NCBI RefSeq assembly: GCF_014836955.1
Contig: NZ_JACSPV010000016.1
Span: 26,314 to 90,313 of the forward strand
Source of the DNA: Bacillus norwichensis
GTDB taxonomy: Bacteria > Bacillota > Bacilli > Bacillales > Bacillaceae_C
Reading direction: 5' to 3'
Length of the DNA stretch: 64,000 nucleotides
A model generated the notes under the pieces. It was not told the DNA's origin and did no database searches. It saw nothing but the letters and a program-made list of their open reading frames with translations. The translations under genes were made by a program, and so were the position numbers. Positions 28,141 to 37,123 of the stretch are shown here, in pieces (positions within the stretch are counted from its first letter, which is position 1; every line of letters begins with the position of its first letter).

Positions 28141-28465
28141 TGTGGATAAATTTTGGCAGTTGATGGCAGAAATTGAGCAGTGAGGCTGTAATGCGTATAG
28201 ATTGAGGCCATAAAAACTGAGGATTTTTAATAGAAAAGAGGACCAAGTATGATTTATTGCTGCAAAGAACACGTTGAATTGGCGTTAGACATTATTGTAG
28301 ATGAAGAGGAAACAGCACCTATATTAGAGAAGCTTACGGTAGAAAATAAGTTACCCACATCCTGTAAATATTGCAATAATCCGGCAGAATATATAGTGGG
28401 GAACTAATATTCCCACACTAAATGTGGATGAATAATGTGGATATGTGGATAACTACTGTGGATAA
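28141..28465. promoter_or_regulatory. DnaA-box cluster flanking a small ORF before rlmH
   Basis: TGTGGATAA, the complement of the perfect DnaA box TTATCCACA, occurs at 28141-28149, 28444-28452 and 28457-28465, all on the same strand. One-mismatch copies lie at 28423 (TGTGGATGA) and 28436 (TGTGGATAT). The last four sit in a 43-base tract just ahead of rlmH. B. subtilis has DnaA-box clusters outside oriC that limit initiation; I recall one near yydA, the rlmH orthologue. Confidence 0.7.
28249..28407 (+). CDS. CxxH/CxxC small protein
   Basis: A 52-residue protein, MIYCCKEHVELALDIIV onward, with CKEH near the N-terminus (Cys5, His8) and CKYC near the C-terminus (Cys39, Cys42), a four-ligand zinc pattern. 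It matches the CxxH/CxxC protein family found directly upstream of rlmH in Bacillus. AGAGGACCAAGT precedes the ATG. Function unknown; it may be translated with rlmH. Confidence 0.85.
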   Translation: MIYCCKEHVELALDIIVDEEETAPILEKLTVENKLPTSCKYCNNPAEYIVGN

Positions 28466-28521
28466 AGTGTTTGCTGTGTGTTTGTAACCTGTGTGTAATC
28501 TAAAGGAAGGAATTGGACAAC

Positions 28522-29001
28522 ATGAACATCACCATTATTTCAGTCGGAAAAATAAAAGAAAAACATATGAAACAGGGCATTGATGAATACCTCAAACGCC
28601 TTTCGGCCTACACCAAAATCAACATCCTTGAACTCCCCGACGAAAAAGCTCCAGAAAACCTAAGCCAAACCCAAATGCAACAAATTAAGAAAAAAGAAGG
28701 AGACCGTATCCTCGACAAAATCCATCCCGATGCCTACGTCATCGCCTTGGCCATTGAGGGCAAACAGGCGAGCAGCGAACAATTCGCAGAGCAGCTGGGC
28801 CGCCTTTCTGCATCCGGTAAAAACAGTGCTGTCTTTGTTATTGGCGGGTCCCTTGGTTTGAGCGGTGAAGTCATGAAGCGGGCAGACGAAGCCTTGTCTT
28901 TTTCAAAAATGACCTTTCCGCATCAGTTGATGAGATTGATCTTGGTTGAGCAGGTGTATCGGGCGTTTAGGATATTGAGGGGAGAACCGTATCACAAGTA
29001 A
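28522..29001 (+). CDS. rlmH: 23S rRNA pseudouridine-1915 N3-methyltransferase RlmH
   Basis: 159 residues, the standard length. SPOUT-class knot motifs [14 protein letters not shown] and the C-terminal [21 protein letters not shown] are present. Methylates pseudouridine 1915 in helix 69 of 23S rRNA. ATG 28522 gives [24 protein letters not shown] lies 11 bases upstream, while the TTG at 28513 is too close to it. Confidence 0.97.
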   Translation: MNITIISVGKIKEKHMKQGIDEYLKRLSAYTKINILELPDEKAPENLSQTQMQQIKKKEGDRILDKIHPDAYVIALAIEGKQASSEQFAEQLGRLSASGKNSAVFVIGGSLGLSGEVMKRADEALSFSKMTFPHQLMRLILVEQVYRAFRILRGEPYHK

Positions 29002-29134
29002 CGGTAAACCAAATGAGTGTGTCCATCAAAAAAGTTGTACAAGAACCTTATGGAAGAGTATTAGAATAAAAATATACGCTGAGTTTAGGTTTTTATAATT
29101 TGAAACACAAAGAATGGTATAGAAAAAGCGAAAA

Positions 29135-29180
29135 AAAATAATATAAGAGTGGTTATTCTCCACTTTTATATTATTTTTTA
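29135..29180. terminator. Strong hairpin, bidirectional terminator after rlmH
   Basis: AATAATATAAGAGTGG pairs with CCACTTTTATATTATT (one G-T pair) around a 7-base loop, with A-run before and T-run after. The rest of 29002-29419 shows no gene. Confidence 0.85.
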
Positions 29181-29419
29181 TTATGTGTTAATCCATGGTA
29201 AATATGAAATTGATAAATATATATTATTTAATTGATGCCTATGCTGAAAGGTAGTCCTCATGAGAGGTAGGAACATAAAAGGATCACATGGTGAAGCAAT
29301 GGATAAACCGTTTTAAAGGTTTGGTTTAAACCACCTTAAGCAACCATCTTCGTTCTTGTTGTCAATAGCCGTACCAAAAGCACAAAACACAATGGAGTTT
29401 TTATAGTAACGTCATAATC

Positions 29420-30637
29420 TCAATCCACCGCGGAACTTAATGGATTAATTAATATCTCTACAATTTCACTATCCGTACCGATTCTCATTGGTGGTCCCCA
29501 TGTACCAATACCCGAACTAACAATAACTTGTGGACTATCTTGATTTTTTTGATAATGACCATAATCAATTTCAAATATGGCATTCGTAATTAGATTAGCT
29601 GGAAAAACCTGTCCTTGATGAGTATGACCGCTAAGAATTAAATCTACATTCTCACCATATTCTGAGATATTTGATGGCTGATGATCCATCACAATAATTG
29701 GTAAATCAAATTGTATTTGTGCTAGTTGATCTGCGATATTTGTTCTCTCTTCTCCTTGTTCACCAATTGGCGAAGAATCTTTTCTCCCAACTAAAACAAT
29801 TTGATCCGCTATAATAGTATTTTCATCATTTAATAGAGTAATTTCACTGTTTTCAAGAAATGCTATCATTTCATTATATGTAGATCCTGCATCATGATTA
29901 CCTAGACTAGCATACACACCATAGGTAGATTGAATTCCTCTCATCAATCCCTCTGCTTTTTCGGCATCCACTAAAGCATAGTAACTTCCATTAAATATAT
30001 CTCCAACAATACATACAATGTCGGGTTCCATATCATTAATTTTGTCTACTATCTTCTCAAGATAAGCCACATCATTCGTATATCCTAAATGCAAATCACT
30101 AAGCATGATGATCCTTAAATTATCGTTTACCATCTCTTTGGGAATTTGTATATCGTAAGATACATTTTTTATTTGATTTGCATGATAATGACCATAAGAA
30201 CATAATCCAAAAACAGCTAATACAATAATAAGCCCTGATAAAAAATGAATGTTTCCATTTAGTGGTGTAGGAATTATATTAAATAATCTACCTGCCAATA
30301 GAATGAAGTCTACTATAATCGTGATTAATAAAAGATAAAAATAAATCCCCATCCAATGATCACCTAGACGGCCAATAAAACTAGTTATAGTTGAAAGTGA
30401 ACCCGTCACCCGATAATTGGAGAGCAGAACTGCAAGTAAAGGTGTAATTGCACAGAAAATATATATTCCCCAAAATAATAAACCGTTGATATTTGGTAGT
30501 AAGAGTTGCAACCAAATAAACAACTTATTCCCCATATAATAATTTGTTGCACTATAAAAAGTTAAGATTCCTAAAAAAGCTAAAACTATTAGAATCACCA
30601 GATTTCCCACCTTATGATTTATCGTTCCATAGACCAA
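29420..30637 (-). CDS. Membrane-anchored metallophosphoesterase (YkoQ/YkuE-like)
   Basis: 405 residues. Five hydrophobic segments fill the first 165 residues, then a calcineurin-like phosphoesterase domain with all metal motifs: SDLHLG, GDIFNG, GNHD and GHTHQGQVFP. The relatives YkuE and YkoQ act on lipid or lipid-linked substrates at the membrane; the substrate here is not known. The TTG start is taken from the longest frame and lacks a strong ribosome binding site, so it is uncertain. It sits alone between rlmH and a decayed defence gene. Confidence 0.88.
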   Translation of the reverse strand: MVYGTINHKVGNLVILIVLAFLGILTFYSATNYYMGNKLFIWLQLLLPNINGLLFWGIYIFCAITPLLAVLLSNYRVTGSLSTITSFIGRLGDHWMGIYFYLLLITIIVDFILLAGRLFNIIPTPLNGNIHFLSGLIIVLAVFGLCSYGHYHANQIKNVSYDIQIPKEMVNDNLRIIMLSDLHLGYTNDVAYLEKIVDKINDMEPDIVCIVGDIFNGSYYALVDAEKAEGLMRGIQSTYGVYASLGNHDAGSTYNEMIAFLENSEITLLNDENTIIADQIVLVGRKDSSPIGEQGEERTNIADQLAQIQFDLPIIVMDHQPSNISEYGENVDLILSGHTHQGQVFPANLITNAIFEIDYGHYQKNQDSPQVIVSSGIGTWGPPMRIGTDSEIVEILINPLSSAVD

Positions 30638-30709
30638 TTGTTACGCCTTGCATCCATACAACTGATCTCTTAATTCGAAATAAAATGTTTCATCGACTTC
30701 AACATTTTC

Positions 30710-31365
30710 ATATGCAAATGGCCATTTCCTCAGGTGAATTTGGTTCATCTTTTTCTATCCATTGCTCAATTCAAAAGAGATTAGGAGCTTACTATGAATC
30801 ATTTAGTGATAAAAAGCAAAGACTTTATTATGAAAGAAGGTCCAAGCAATTTGGAAGTAGTAATAATATAGAAAAGGTTAGAATCGTAACCATATCAACC
30901 CAATGGCGTAGTTTTTGTGGTATGTTTCTAGATGTTCCACTTATGTCAAGTAGGTATCATGGCAGGCTTTATAAAGAGTATTCCGAAAAGGTATTTAATA
31001 GTAATGAATTAATGCTTTATTATATGGCAGCTTTCTCTCTGTGTAAGATAGAGTACTTTATTAGGAATAAAAGTATAGAAAGTTTAGATACCATTTGTTA
31101 ATGTTGTTACGTTATCATTTAGATGGTAGTTCGTTACCTCGTTTAAATAGTAAAAAACGTTGAAACTTAATGCGGCAAGATTAAAGAAGTAATGTGGGAT
31201 AATGAAAAAGCATTGGAAGAGTTTAAGTTCCTTGTAGCAATAGTTAATGATCCAGTTGAAGATTTAATGTCCAATGAAACTACGAATAAAAAATATTTAA
31301 ATAATCAAGAATCTAAAAGAAAAAGTGAAGTAATAGAAAGTATTAGATGCTTTAGAAAGAGCTAA
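30710..31365 (+). pseudogene. Decayed C-terminal fragment of an AIPR abortive-infection gene
   Basis: The open frame up to 31101 contains RLYYERRSKQFG, then KVRIVTISTQWRSFCGMFL, YHGRLYKEYSEKVF and YYMAAFSLCKIEYFIRNK, which follow the AIPR (abortive phage infection) C-terminal pattern. After the stop, the match continues in another frame from 31101 (MLLRYHLDGSSLPRLNSKK) and again from 31192 (MWDNEKALEEFKFLV) to a stop at 31365. Two frameshifts and the missing N-terminal domain show a dead remnant. AIPR proteins act in phage defence, often with restriction systems; none is left here. Confidence 0.75.
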
Positions 31366-31590
31366 CGTTTAGTTTTATAATTCCCTAATTCTATTGATTT
31401 GAAATTAGGGTTATTCTATTTTAACAAGGAAAAGATGAAAAATAAAAAGAATCGCTTGATGCAGTCGATATATCTTTATAAACGTACCACAATAAATGAG
31501 GCTTAAAGTAAAAAGTGAAGTTCTACTAGTAAGTCAAAAAGAGGGTATACCATTGATATAAGCACATTCTCTTTCAAGCATCTGTCAGCC

Positions 31591-31630
31591 ATAAAAATAG
31601 GACAAAGGAGTTACTCTCCCTTGTCCTATA
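31591..31630 (-). terminator. Terminator of the CofE-like gene
   Basis: ATAGGACAAAGGAG pairs with CTCCCTTGTCCTAT (one mismatch). Read on the minus strand, the stem is followed by TTTTTAT. Confidence 0.85.
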
Positions 31631-31656
31631 AGTTTTCGTTGATTTTCTAGTAATGC

Positions 31657-32853
31657 TTATTTTGTGTAGTTGTCGAAGTAGCCTTGAATAAAGACAATCG
31701 GTGTCCCTTTATCACCGCTGCCTGAAGTTAGATCGGACAGTGAACCGATTAGGTCTGTTAGTCTCCGAGGTGTAGTTCCTTGGGCTTCCATTGCTCCGAC
31801 TAAGTCATCCTCTTTCTCATCAATGTACTTAGAGATGGCTTTTTTTAGTTCTTCACCTTTTAAGTCAGCAAATTGGTTGTCAGCCAAGTACTTTAATTTA
31901 ATTTCATTCGGTGTTCCTTCTAATCCAGCTGTGTAAGCAGGGGAAACAACCGGATCTGCCAGTTCCCATATCTTTCCAACAGGATCTTTGAATGCCCCAT
32001 CACCATAAACCATGACCTCAACCGTTTTACCTGTCTTTTCTTTCAGGATTTCTTGAATGTTATCAACGACAGGCTGACAATTGCGCGGGAATAACTTTAC
32101 ACTATCTTCTGTTGCTTTATTCGAGCCTAATAAACCATAGGCCTCATTAAAACCACTTCCGTCAATTGATTCAGAAAGAATATTATCGAGGCTATAAATT
32201 TTTTCGCCGCCATTAGCCTTTAAAATTCTTTTCGTTCTATCCCGTGAATGAATATCACAACAAAGTACACTCTGTGTGTATTCCAAAATCGTCTTTGGAT
32301 GATTTGAAAAGATTACTTCGCATTCTACTCCATATTCTTCAACTAGGGACTTGTAATAATCGATATAATCTACGCCTGTGAAGGTATGTTTGTTGTAGCC
32401 AAAGTGCTCACGAAATTGCTTTTCTGTTAGAACATCTGTCCAAGGGTTTATCCCTTTTTCATCAAGTGTATCTAAATCGACTAAATGATTGCCTACTTCA
32501 TCGGAGGGATAGCTTAGCATTAACACGATTTTCTTGGCGCCTTTTGCGATACCGCTAAGACAAACAGCAAAGCGGTTACGGCTAAGGATAGGGAAAATCA
32601 CACCGATGGTATCATCGCCAAATTTGGCGTGAACATCTTTGGCAATATGGTCAATGGTGGCATAGTTTCCTTGTGCACGTGCCACAACCGACTCTGTAAC
32701 AGTTACAATATCTTTATTCTGAATGGTAAAGCCTTCAACTTCTGCTGCTTTTAATACGCTATCAACAACAATATCTTCAATGCGATCTCCCTTATTGATT
32801 ATGGGACAACGAAGTCCCCTGGCAACAGTTCCTACAACTCTTTCCACAATCAT
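31657..32853 (-). CDS. Coenzyme F420-0:L-glutamate ligase-like (CofE family) protein
   Basis: 398 residues. The N-terminal part has CofE-family features (GDRIEDIVVDSVLKAAE, DIVTVTESVVARAQGNYAT). The C-terminal half (VMVYGDGAFKDPVGKIWELAD) follows the longer, non-F420 branch found in Clostridia and some Bacilli. Bacillaceae are not known to make F420, so a different amide-forming or ligand-binding role is likely. GAAGGAG precedes the ATG. Divergent from a LysR regulator, which probably controls it. Confidence 0.8.
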   Translation of the reverse strand: MIVERVVGTVARGLRCPIINKGDRIEDIVVDSVLKAAEVEGFTIQNKDIVTVTESVVARAQGNYATIDHIAKDVHAKFGDDTIGVIFPILSRNRFAVCLSGIAKGAKKIVLMLSYPSDEVGNHLVDLDTLDEKGINPWTDVLTEKQFREHFGYNKHTFTGVDYIDYYKSLVEEYGVECEVIFSNHPKTILEYTQSVLCCDIHSRDRTKRILKANGGEKIYSLDNILSESIDGSGFNEAYGLLGSNKATEDSVKLFPRNCQPVVDNIQEILKEKTGKTVEVMVYGDGAFKDPVGKIWELADPVVSPAYTAGLEGTPNEIKLKYLADNQFADLKGEELKKAISKYIDEKEDDLVGAMEAQGTTPRRLTDLIGSLSDLTSGSGDKGTPIVFIQGYFDNYTK

Positions 32854-32983
32854 TCGCTCCTTCTTCGCAATCTAGCTATATTCGATAAAAGGTTCACTTT
32901 TTAAAAAGTATCATCTAATACATTAACTATCCAAATAGTCTCCTCTTGTAATATACGGTTTTTAATGATATAAGTAAAGTCAA

Positions 32984-33003
32984 TATATCTAATATCGGAT
33001 ATA
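32984..33003. promoter_or_regulatory. Inverted repeat in the cofE-like/lysR intergenic region
   Basis: TATATC (32984-32989) and GATATA (32998-33003) with an 8-base spacer, close to the T-N11-A shape of LysR sites. It lies just before the LysR start, so autoregulation is possible. Confidence 0.4.
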
Positions 33004-33015
33004 AGGACGGGTTAT

Positions 33016-33912
33016 ATGGTAAGCAAATTGGATTTATATTACCTTTTTTATACTGTTAGTAAAAATCAAAGCTTCTCCAAAGCGGCAAAAGTGCTATATA
33101 TGTCACAGCCGGCAATAAGTCAATCAATTGCACAATTAGAGAAGGAATTAGATACAAGGCTTTTTAATCGGCTATCTAAAGGTGTCACGCTAACTGATGA
33201 AGGAAATTTATTGTTTGAATATGTCAGTTCAGCACTTCAAATTATACAAGCTGGTGAAGAAAAGCTTTTAGAATTTAAAAATTTAATCCTTGGTGAGTTT
33301 AAAATAGGGGTTAGCGATACTATTTCGCGATATTTTTTACTTCCCTATTTAGAAACTTTTCACAACCGCTATCCAAATCTCAAATTCAAAATAGTCAATG
33401 GGACAACGTGGGAAATTATAGCTGCCTTAAAAGCGGGAGAAGTGAACATCGCCATCTGTAATCTCCCCATTGATGACAAGTCATTAGAAGTAAAGCCTTT
33501 ACTAGAAATCCAAGATACCTTTGTATATGGCGAAAAATACCGAAAAGTATTTTCTAAGCCAATGAAATATGAGGAATTGGTTAAGTTCCCGCTTATTTTA
33601 TTGGACAATTCCAATTCCCGAAGATATGTTGAAGAATTTTTCCTTACAAAGGGAATTAAAATTCAGCCGGAATTTGAGTTAGGTTCACATGAACTGCTGT
33701 TAGAATTTGCAAAGATTAACCTTGGTGTTGCTTGCGTTACAAAAGAATTCTCTGAACAGTTTTTGAGAAAAGGCCTGCTTCATGAAGTGACCTTAATGGA
33801 ACCTATACCTAAAAGAAGTATTGGTATATGTTATTTGAAAAACGTTCCTTTAAATAGAGCTACGGAAAGGTTTGTTGACCTGATTGAAGAAAATATAAGA
33901 AACTTCTTATAG
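33016..33912 (+). CDS. LysR-family transcriptional regulator
   Basis: 298 residues. N-terminal winged helix (LDLYYLFYTVSKNQSFSKAA, SQPAISQSIAQLEKELDTRLF) and a C-terminal periplasmic-binding-like effector domain (LGEFKIGVSDTISRYFLLPY). It is divergent from the CofE-like ligase with a 160-base shared gap, the classic layout for a LysR regulator and its target. The effector is unknown. Confidence 0.93.
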   Translation: MVSKLDLYYLFYTVSKNQSFSKAAKVLYMSQPAISQSIAQLEKELDTRLFNRLSKGVTLTDEGNLLFEYVSSALQIIQAGEEKLLEFKNLILGEFKIGVSDTISRYFLLPYLETFHNRYPNLKFKIVNGTTWEIIAALKAGEVNIAICNLPIDDKSLEVKPLLEIQDTFVYGEKYRKVFSKPMKYEELVKFPLILLDNSNSRRYVEEFFLTKGIKIQPEFELGSHELLLEFAKINLGVACVTKEFSEQFLRKGLLHEVTLMEPIPKRSIGICYLKNVPLNRATERFVDLIEENIRNFL

Positions 33913-34087
33913 CAATAAGTGTACTAGTAGTTTTGTTAAAATTAGAAGATGTATGTAGCAAAAAAATAATATGGTTCACTTGAAAATATCTTAACCGACC
34001 TAGTTAGATGCGTGACGGTGAACCGTACAGAATAATTCTGAGCTAAGTAATATTTATGCTGATTTTCATCTTATCCTAGGGATAAGA

Positions 34088-34255
34088 GTGGTATTTTTAT
34101 GTTCTATAACTAAAATCAAGAGGGTAAAGGAAGCTGAGACCAAGAATAAAAAAGCACTTTGGCGTCACACCATATCCCAAATCAAATCTACAGAGATAAG
34201 TACTAAAATTGAAGACCCTGTATATAGAGAAATTTACAAAATGTATGTTACTTAA
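34088..34255 (+). CDS. Small unassigned ORF, possible gene remnant
   Basis: About 55 residues from GTG 34088: VFLCSITKIKRVKEAETKNK, then KALWRHTISQIKSTEISTKI and a charged tail ending YKMYVT. The composition is protein-like and charged, the frame stays open back to about 34022, and no clear ribosome binding site precedes it. I do not recognise a family. It could be the 3' end of a decayed gene. Confidence 0.3.
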   Translation: MVFLCSITKIKRVKEAETKNKKALWRHTISQIKSTEISTKIEDPVYREIYKMYVT

Positions 34256-34379
34256 GTCTATGTACAGTATAGACTAGGTGTTTTTTAGATAGAAGCTTTA
34301 TCAAGACGGCAATAGGTACAGTCAATTAAGACCATATCTATTGCCTTAAATAATTTGAAAGGTTAAAGGATGAGAACGA

Positions 34380-35336
34380 TTGGATAGTACACTCAAAAAA
34401 TTGCCGACCTATTTATATACATACTCCTGCAATGGGGGAGAACATTCTTTATGTGCTTTGGAGGCCCGTACATTGTTTGGAGCCGAGCCTCAAGATAACC
34501 TAGTGAAAAGCCATGTAATGATTGATCCAAGCCGAAGTCCGTTTATTAAGGAAAGAATTTCTGTCATTTATGAGGTGGAAAGCCTTCAAGAGCTTCTCAA
34601 TCAAGTGGAGCTCTTACAAATAGCATGTGAAACATTTAAAGTAGTCTATGTGAAAAATGAAGGCTCATCAAAAACGGAAAAGATAGGGTTTGAGAACAGA
34701 CGTGCAATTGAGAAGGAAGTCGGGCTACACATCAATGGTGAGGCTGCTCTTGAGCACCCAACAAGACTGTTCGGTATTATGGTTGTGAACGGAAGATGGA
34801 TTTTCGGTGATTATGTTAAAAGTGAACCGATTTGGCATAGACATCAACAAAAGCCTCATAGCTACTCCACTGCGCTGAACACACGCGTAGCCAGAGCCAT
34901 TGCAAACATCGCTGTTCCCGAACCAGGCGGAATAAAAGCCATCGACCCTTGCTGCGGAATCGGGACTGTTCTGGTGGAAGCTTTATCCATGGGGATTGAT
35001 ATTGTGGGAAGCGACAACAATCCTCTTATCCTCAATGGCGTCAGAGAGAATATCGCTTATTTCGGGCTTTCGGGAGAAGTGACCTTCACAGACATCCGTG
35101 ACGTTACTAATCACTATGATGTAGCGATTATCGATTTACCTTACAATTTATGTTGCGCCATCACCCCTGAGCAGCAGAAAGAAATACTCAGTCATGCACG
35201 CAGGATTGCTCAGAAAGCCGTATTTGTAACTGTTGAACCAATTGATGACATCCTGCTAGAAGAGGGATTTTCTATTATCGATCGTGCTGCTGTTAGCAAA
35301 GGGAGGTTCACACGCGAAGTGATTGTATGTGAATAA
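34380..35336 (+). CDS. TRM11-like SAM-dependent RNA methyltransferase
   Basis: 318 residues. N-terminal THUMP-like region (YTYSCNGGEHSLCALEARTL) followed by a Rossmann methyltransferase domain with motif I DPCCGIGTVLVEALSMG, motif II GSDNNP and the catalytic DLPYNL (a D/NPPY-type motif for N2-guanine methylation). Likely modifies tRNA or rRNA, though Bacillus targets are not defined. The TTG start follows AAAGGA. Confidence 0.85.
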   Translation: MDSTLKKLPTYLYTYSCNGGEHSLCALEARTLFGAEPQDNLVKSHVMIDPSRSPFIKERISVIYEVESLQELLNQVELLQIACETFKVVYVKNEGSSKTEKIGFENRRAIEKEVGLHINGEAALEHPTRLFGIMVVNGRWIFGDYVKSEPIWHRHQQKPHSYSTALNTRVARAIANIAVPEPGGIKAIDPCCGIGTVLVEALSMGIDIVGSDNNPLILNGVRENIAYFGLSGEVTFTDIRDVTNHYDVAIIDLPYNLCCAITPEQQKEILSHARRIAQKAVFVTVEPIDDILLEEGFSIIDRAAVSKGRFTREVIVCE

Positions 35337-35356
35337 ATTTCCTTAGAAATGAAAAC

Positions 35357-35391
35357 AGACTGTAGACAATATGTAAGCTTGTCTACAGTCT
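35357..35391 (-). terminator. Hairpin between methyltransferase and rluF
   Basis: Perfect 13-bp stem AGACTGTAGACAA/TTGTCTACAGTCT with a 9-base loop. On the minus strand it is followed by GTTTTCATTT, so it fits best as the rluF terminator, 190 bases past that stop. Confidence 0.6.
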
Positions 35392-35584
35392 AAAGCTAAT
35401 AATAAGTCAAGCTTTATTTAAATTATTGTGTCTCCAGGGTAACTTCGTAGCCTTTGAATAAGGAACAGACTTGTTTTTTCAACTAAGTCCTTTTACTGAA
35501 TTTCATTAATAGCCCTGTCCGTGTTCTGTTATGTGAAAAAATAAAGATGCTAGTCATTCTATCTGAGCTATAATTCTGCGATTT

Positions 35585-36292
35585 TCACCATTCTTTTGGC
35601 TCATAGTCTAAGTCTCTGAACAATTGACTTCGCTCTTTCTTGGTTAAGTCTCTCCATTGCCCAGGAGGAAGGTTGCCCAAATGAATATTCATGATCCGGA
35701 TTCTTTGCAATCTGTAAACGTTGTACCCTAATTCTGCGCACATGCGGCGGATTTGACGATTCAGCCCTTGCGTTAAAATGATTTTAAAATCAAATTTTGA
35801 TAATTGGACGGTTTCACAAGGAAGTGTTGTCGTACCTAAAATCTTTACACCTTCAGACATCCCCTTCAAGAACTCAGGAGTAATCGGCTTGTCTACTGAA
35901 ACGATATATTCCTTTTCATGCCTGTTTTCAGACCGCAGAATTTCATTAACAATATCGCCATCGTTCGTAAGAAGGATTAAACCCTCTGAATCTTTATCCA
36001 GGCGCCCGATATTAAATATTCTTAATGGATGGTTGACCAAATCAACAATATTCCCCTTTACACCTTTTTCAGTTGTACTTGTGATGCCCACTGGCTTATT
36101 TAAGACAATATAGACATTATTCCTTGCTACTCGGATGGGGTTTCCATCTACTCGAACGTCATCCCCAGGTTCAACTGAACTGCCTATTATGGCACGTTTC
36201 CCATTAATAGTAACTCTCCCATCGGCAATTAATTTGTCCGCACCTCGTCTGGATGCTTTTCCGGCCTCTCCTATATATTTATTAATACGCAT
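35585..36292 (-). CDS. rluF: 23S rRNA pseudouridine synthase RluF-like
   Basis: 235 residues. S4 RNA-binding domain (MRINKYIGEAGKASRRGADK, GRVTINGKRA) followed by a RsuA/RluB-E-F catalytic domain with the Asp in GRLDKDSEGLILLTNDG and the motif LTQGLNRQIRRMCAELGYNV, typical of RluF. Converts uridine 2604 (E. coli numbering) of 23S rRNA. The symbol rests on those motifs. Confidence 0.88.
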   Translation of the reverse strand: MRINKYIGEAGKASRRGADKLIADGRVTINGKRAIIGSSVEPGDDVRVDGNPIRVARNNVYIVLNKPVGITSTTEKGVKGNIVDLVNHPLRIFNIGRLDKDSEGLILLTNDGDIVNEILRSENRHEKEYIVSVDKPITPEFLKGMSEGVKILGTTTLPCETVQLSKFDFKIILTQGLNRQIRRMCAELGYNVYRLQRIRIMNIHLGNLPPGQWRDLTKKERSQLFRDLDYEPKEW

Positions 36293-36583
36293 GTTGACAC
36301 ACCCTTAACTAGATGATTATTTTATTAGTCACCTAACTATATTGCATTCTTGGAGTAAAATCACAAAACACTTAATAGATAAAAGCTTAATCTAAATAAA
36401 GTAACCGTGTCACTGTAAGATTTGCAGGCAGAATGAGCCACTGATTATTATGGGAAATTTTTTTCTATTTATTTTTTGTTACGCGGCTTTACTATCGCAT
36501 CAGAACAAAGATAGCATGGGCTCCTTCTTTGTCTCCTTTACTTTAGGTAAAGGTTTTTAATTTGTTAAAATACAAACCAACTA

Positions 36584-36613
36584 TTGACAATGAGAATCAT
36601 TTTCAATTAAAAT
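36584..36613 (+). promoter_or_regulatory. Fur-controlled promoter of the DUF2325-flavodoxin pair
   Basis: TTGACA (36584-36589), 18-base spacer, TAAAAT (36608-36613). The spacer holds ATGAGAATCATTTTCAA, close to the Fur box GATAATGATAATCATTATC. A second Fur-like tract, GATAATGATAATAGTTCTCA, follows at 36622-36641. Iron-replete Fur should repress both genes. Confidence 0.75.
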
Positions 36614-36805
36614 GATAATTAGATAATGATAATAGTTCTCATTTAGATGATTTAGATAACCTCAAAGAAAAACAAAATGAAGGTAGAACACTATAGGCGT
36701 TATGGTTTTATGATTGTTGGTAAGACTATAGCAACAATATAACTTATGTCCGATGCCACGGCTCAAATGAGGTTTTAAAATAATTAAAGTTATGGGGGAG
36801 GAAAA

Positions 36806-37087
36806 ATGCGCTCTTTACTCATCGTAGGGGCCGATCATTTAGGTATTATTCCTGAAAAATTATCGTCCCTAGGATTTGATGAAGTCCTACATATTAACGG
36901 GAGAAAAGCACAAATGGTCAAAAAGTCTATACCGGAAAATACAGGTTATATTTTAGTGTTAACGGATTATGTGAATCATAATTTATCAACAGCAATCAAA
37001 CAACGAGCCAAAAAGCAGGCTATTCCTATTTTTTATGCTAAGCGTTCTTGGTGTTCAATCTTTAAAGCACTTAAAAATATAATTTAG
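36806..37087 (+). CDS. DUF2325 family protein
   Basis: 93 residues: SLLIVGADHLGIIPEKLSSL, GFDEVLHINGRKAQ and a C-terminal FYAKRSWCSIFKAL. It matches DUF2325, a Rossmann-like small domain often close to metal or redox genes. GGGGGAGG lies upstream of the ATG. It shares the Fur-type promoter with the flavodoxin 36 bases downstream, so a role in iron limitation is inferred. Confidence 0.8.
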   Translation: MRSLLIVGADHLGIIPEKLSSLGFDEVLHINGRKAQMVKKSIPENTGYILVLTDYVNHNLSTAIKQRAKKQAIPIFYAKRSWCSIFKALKNII

Positions 37088-37123
37088 TTTTTGGATAATA
37101 TGATTATTTGAAGGGGAGTAAAA

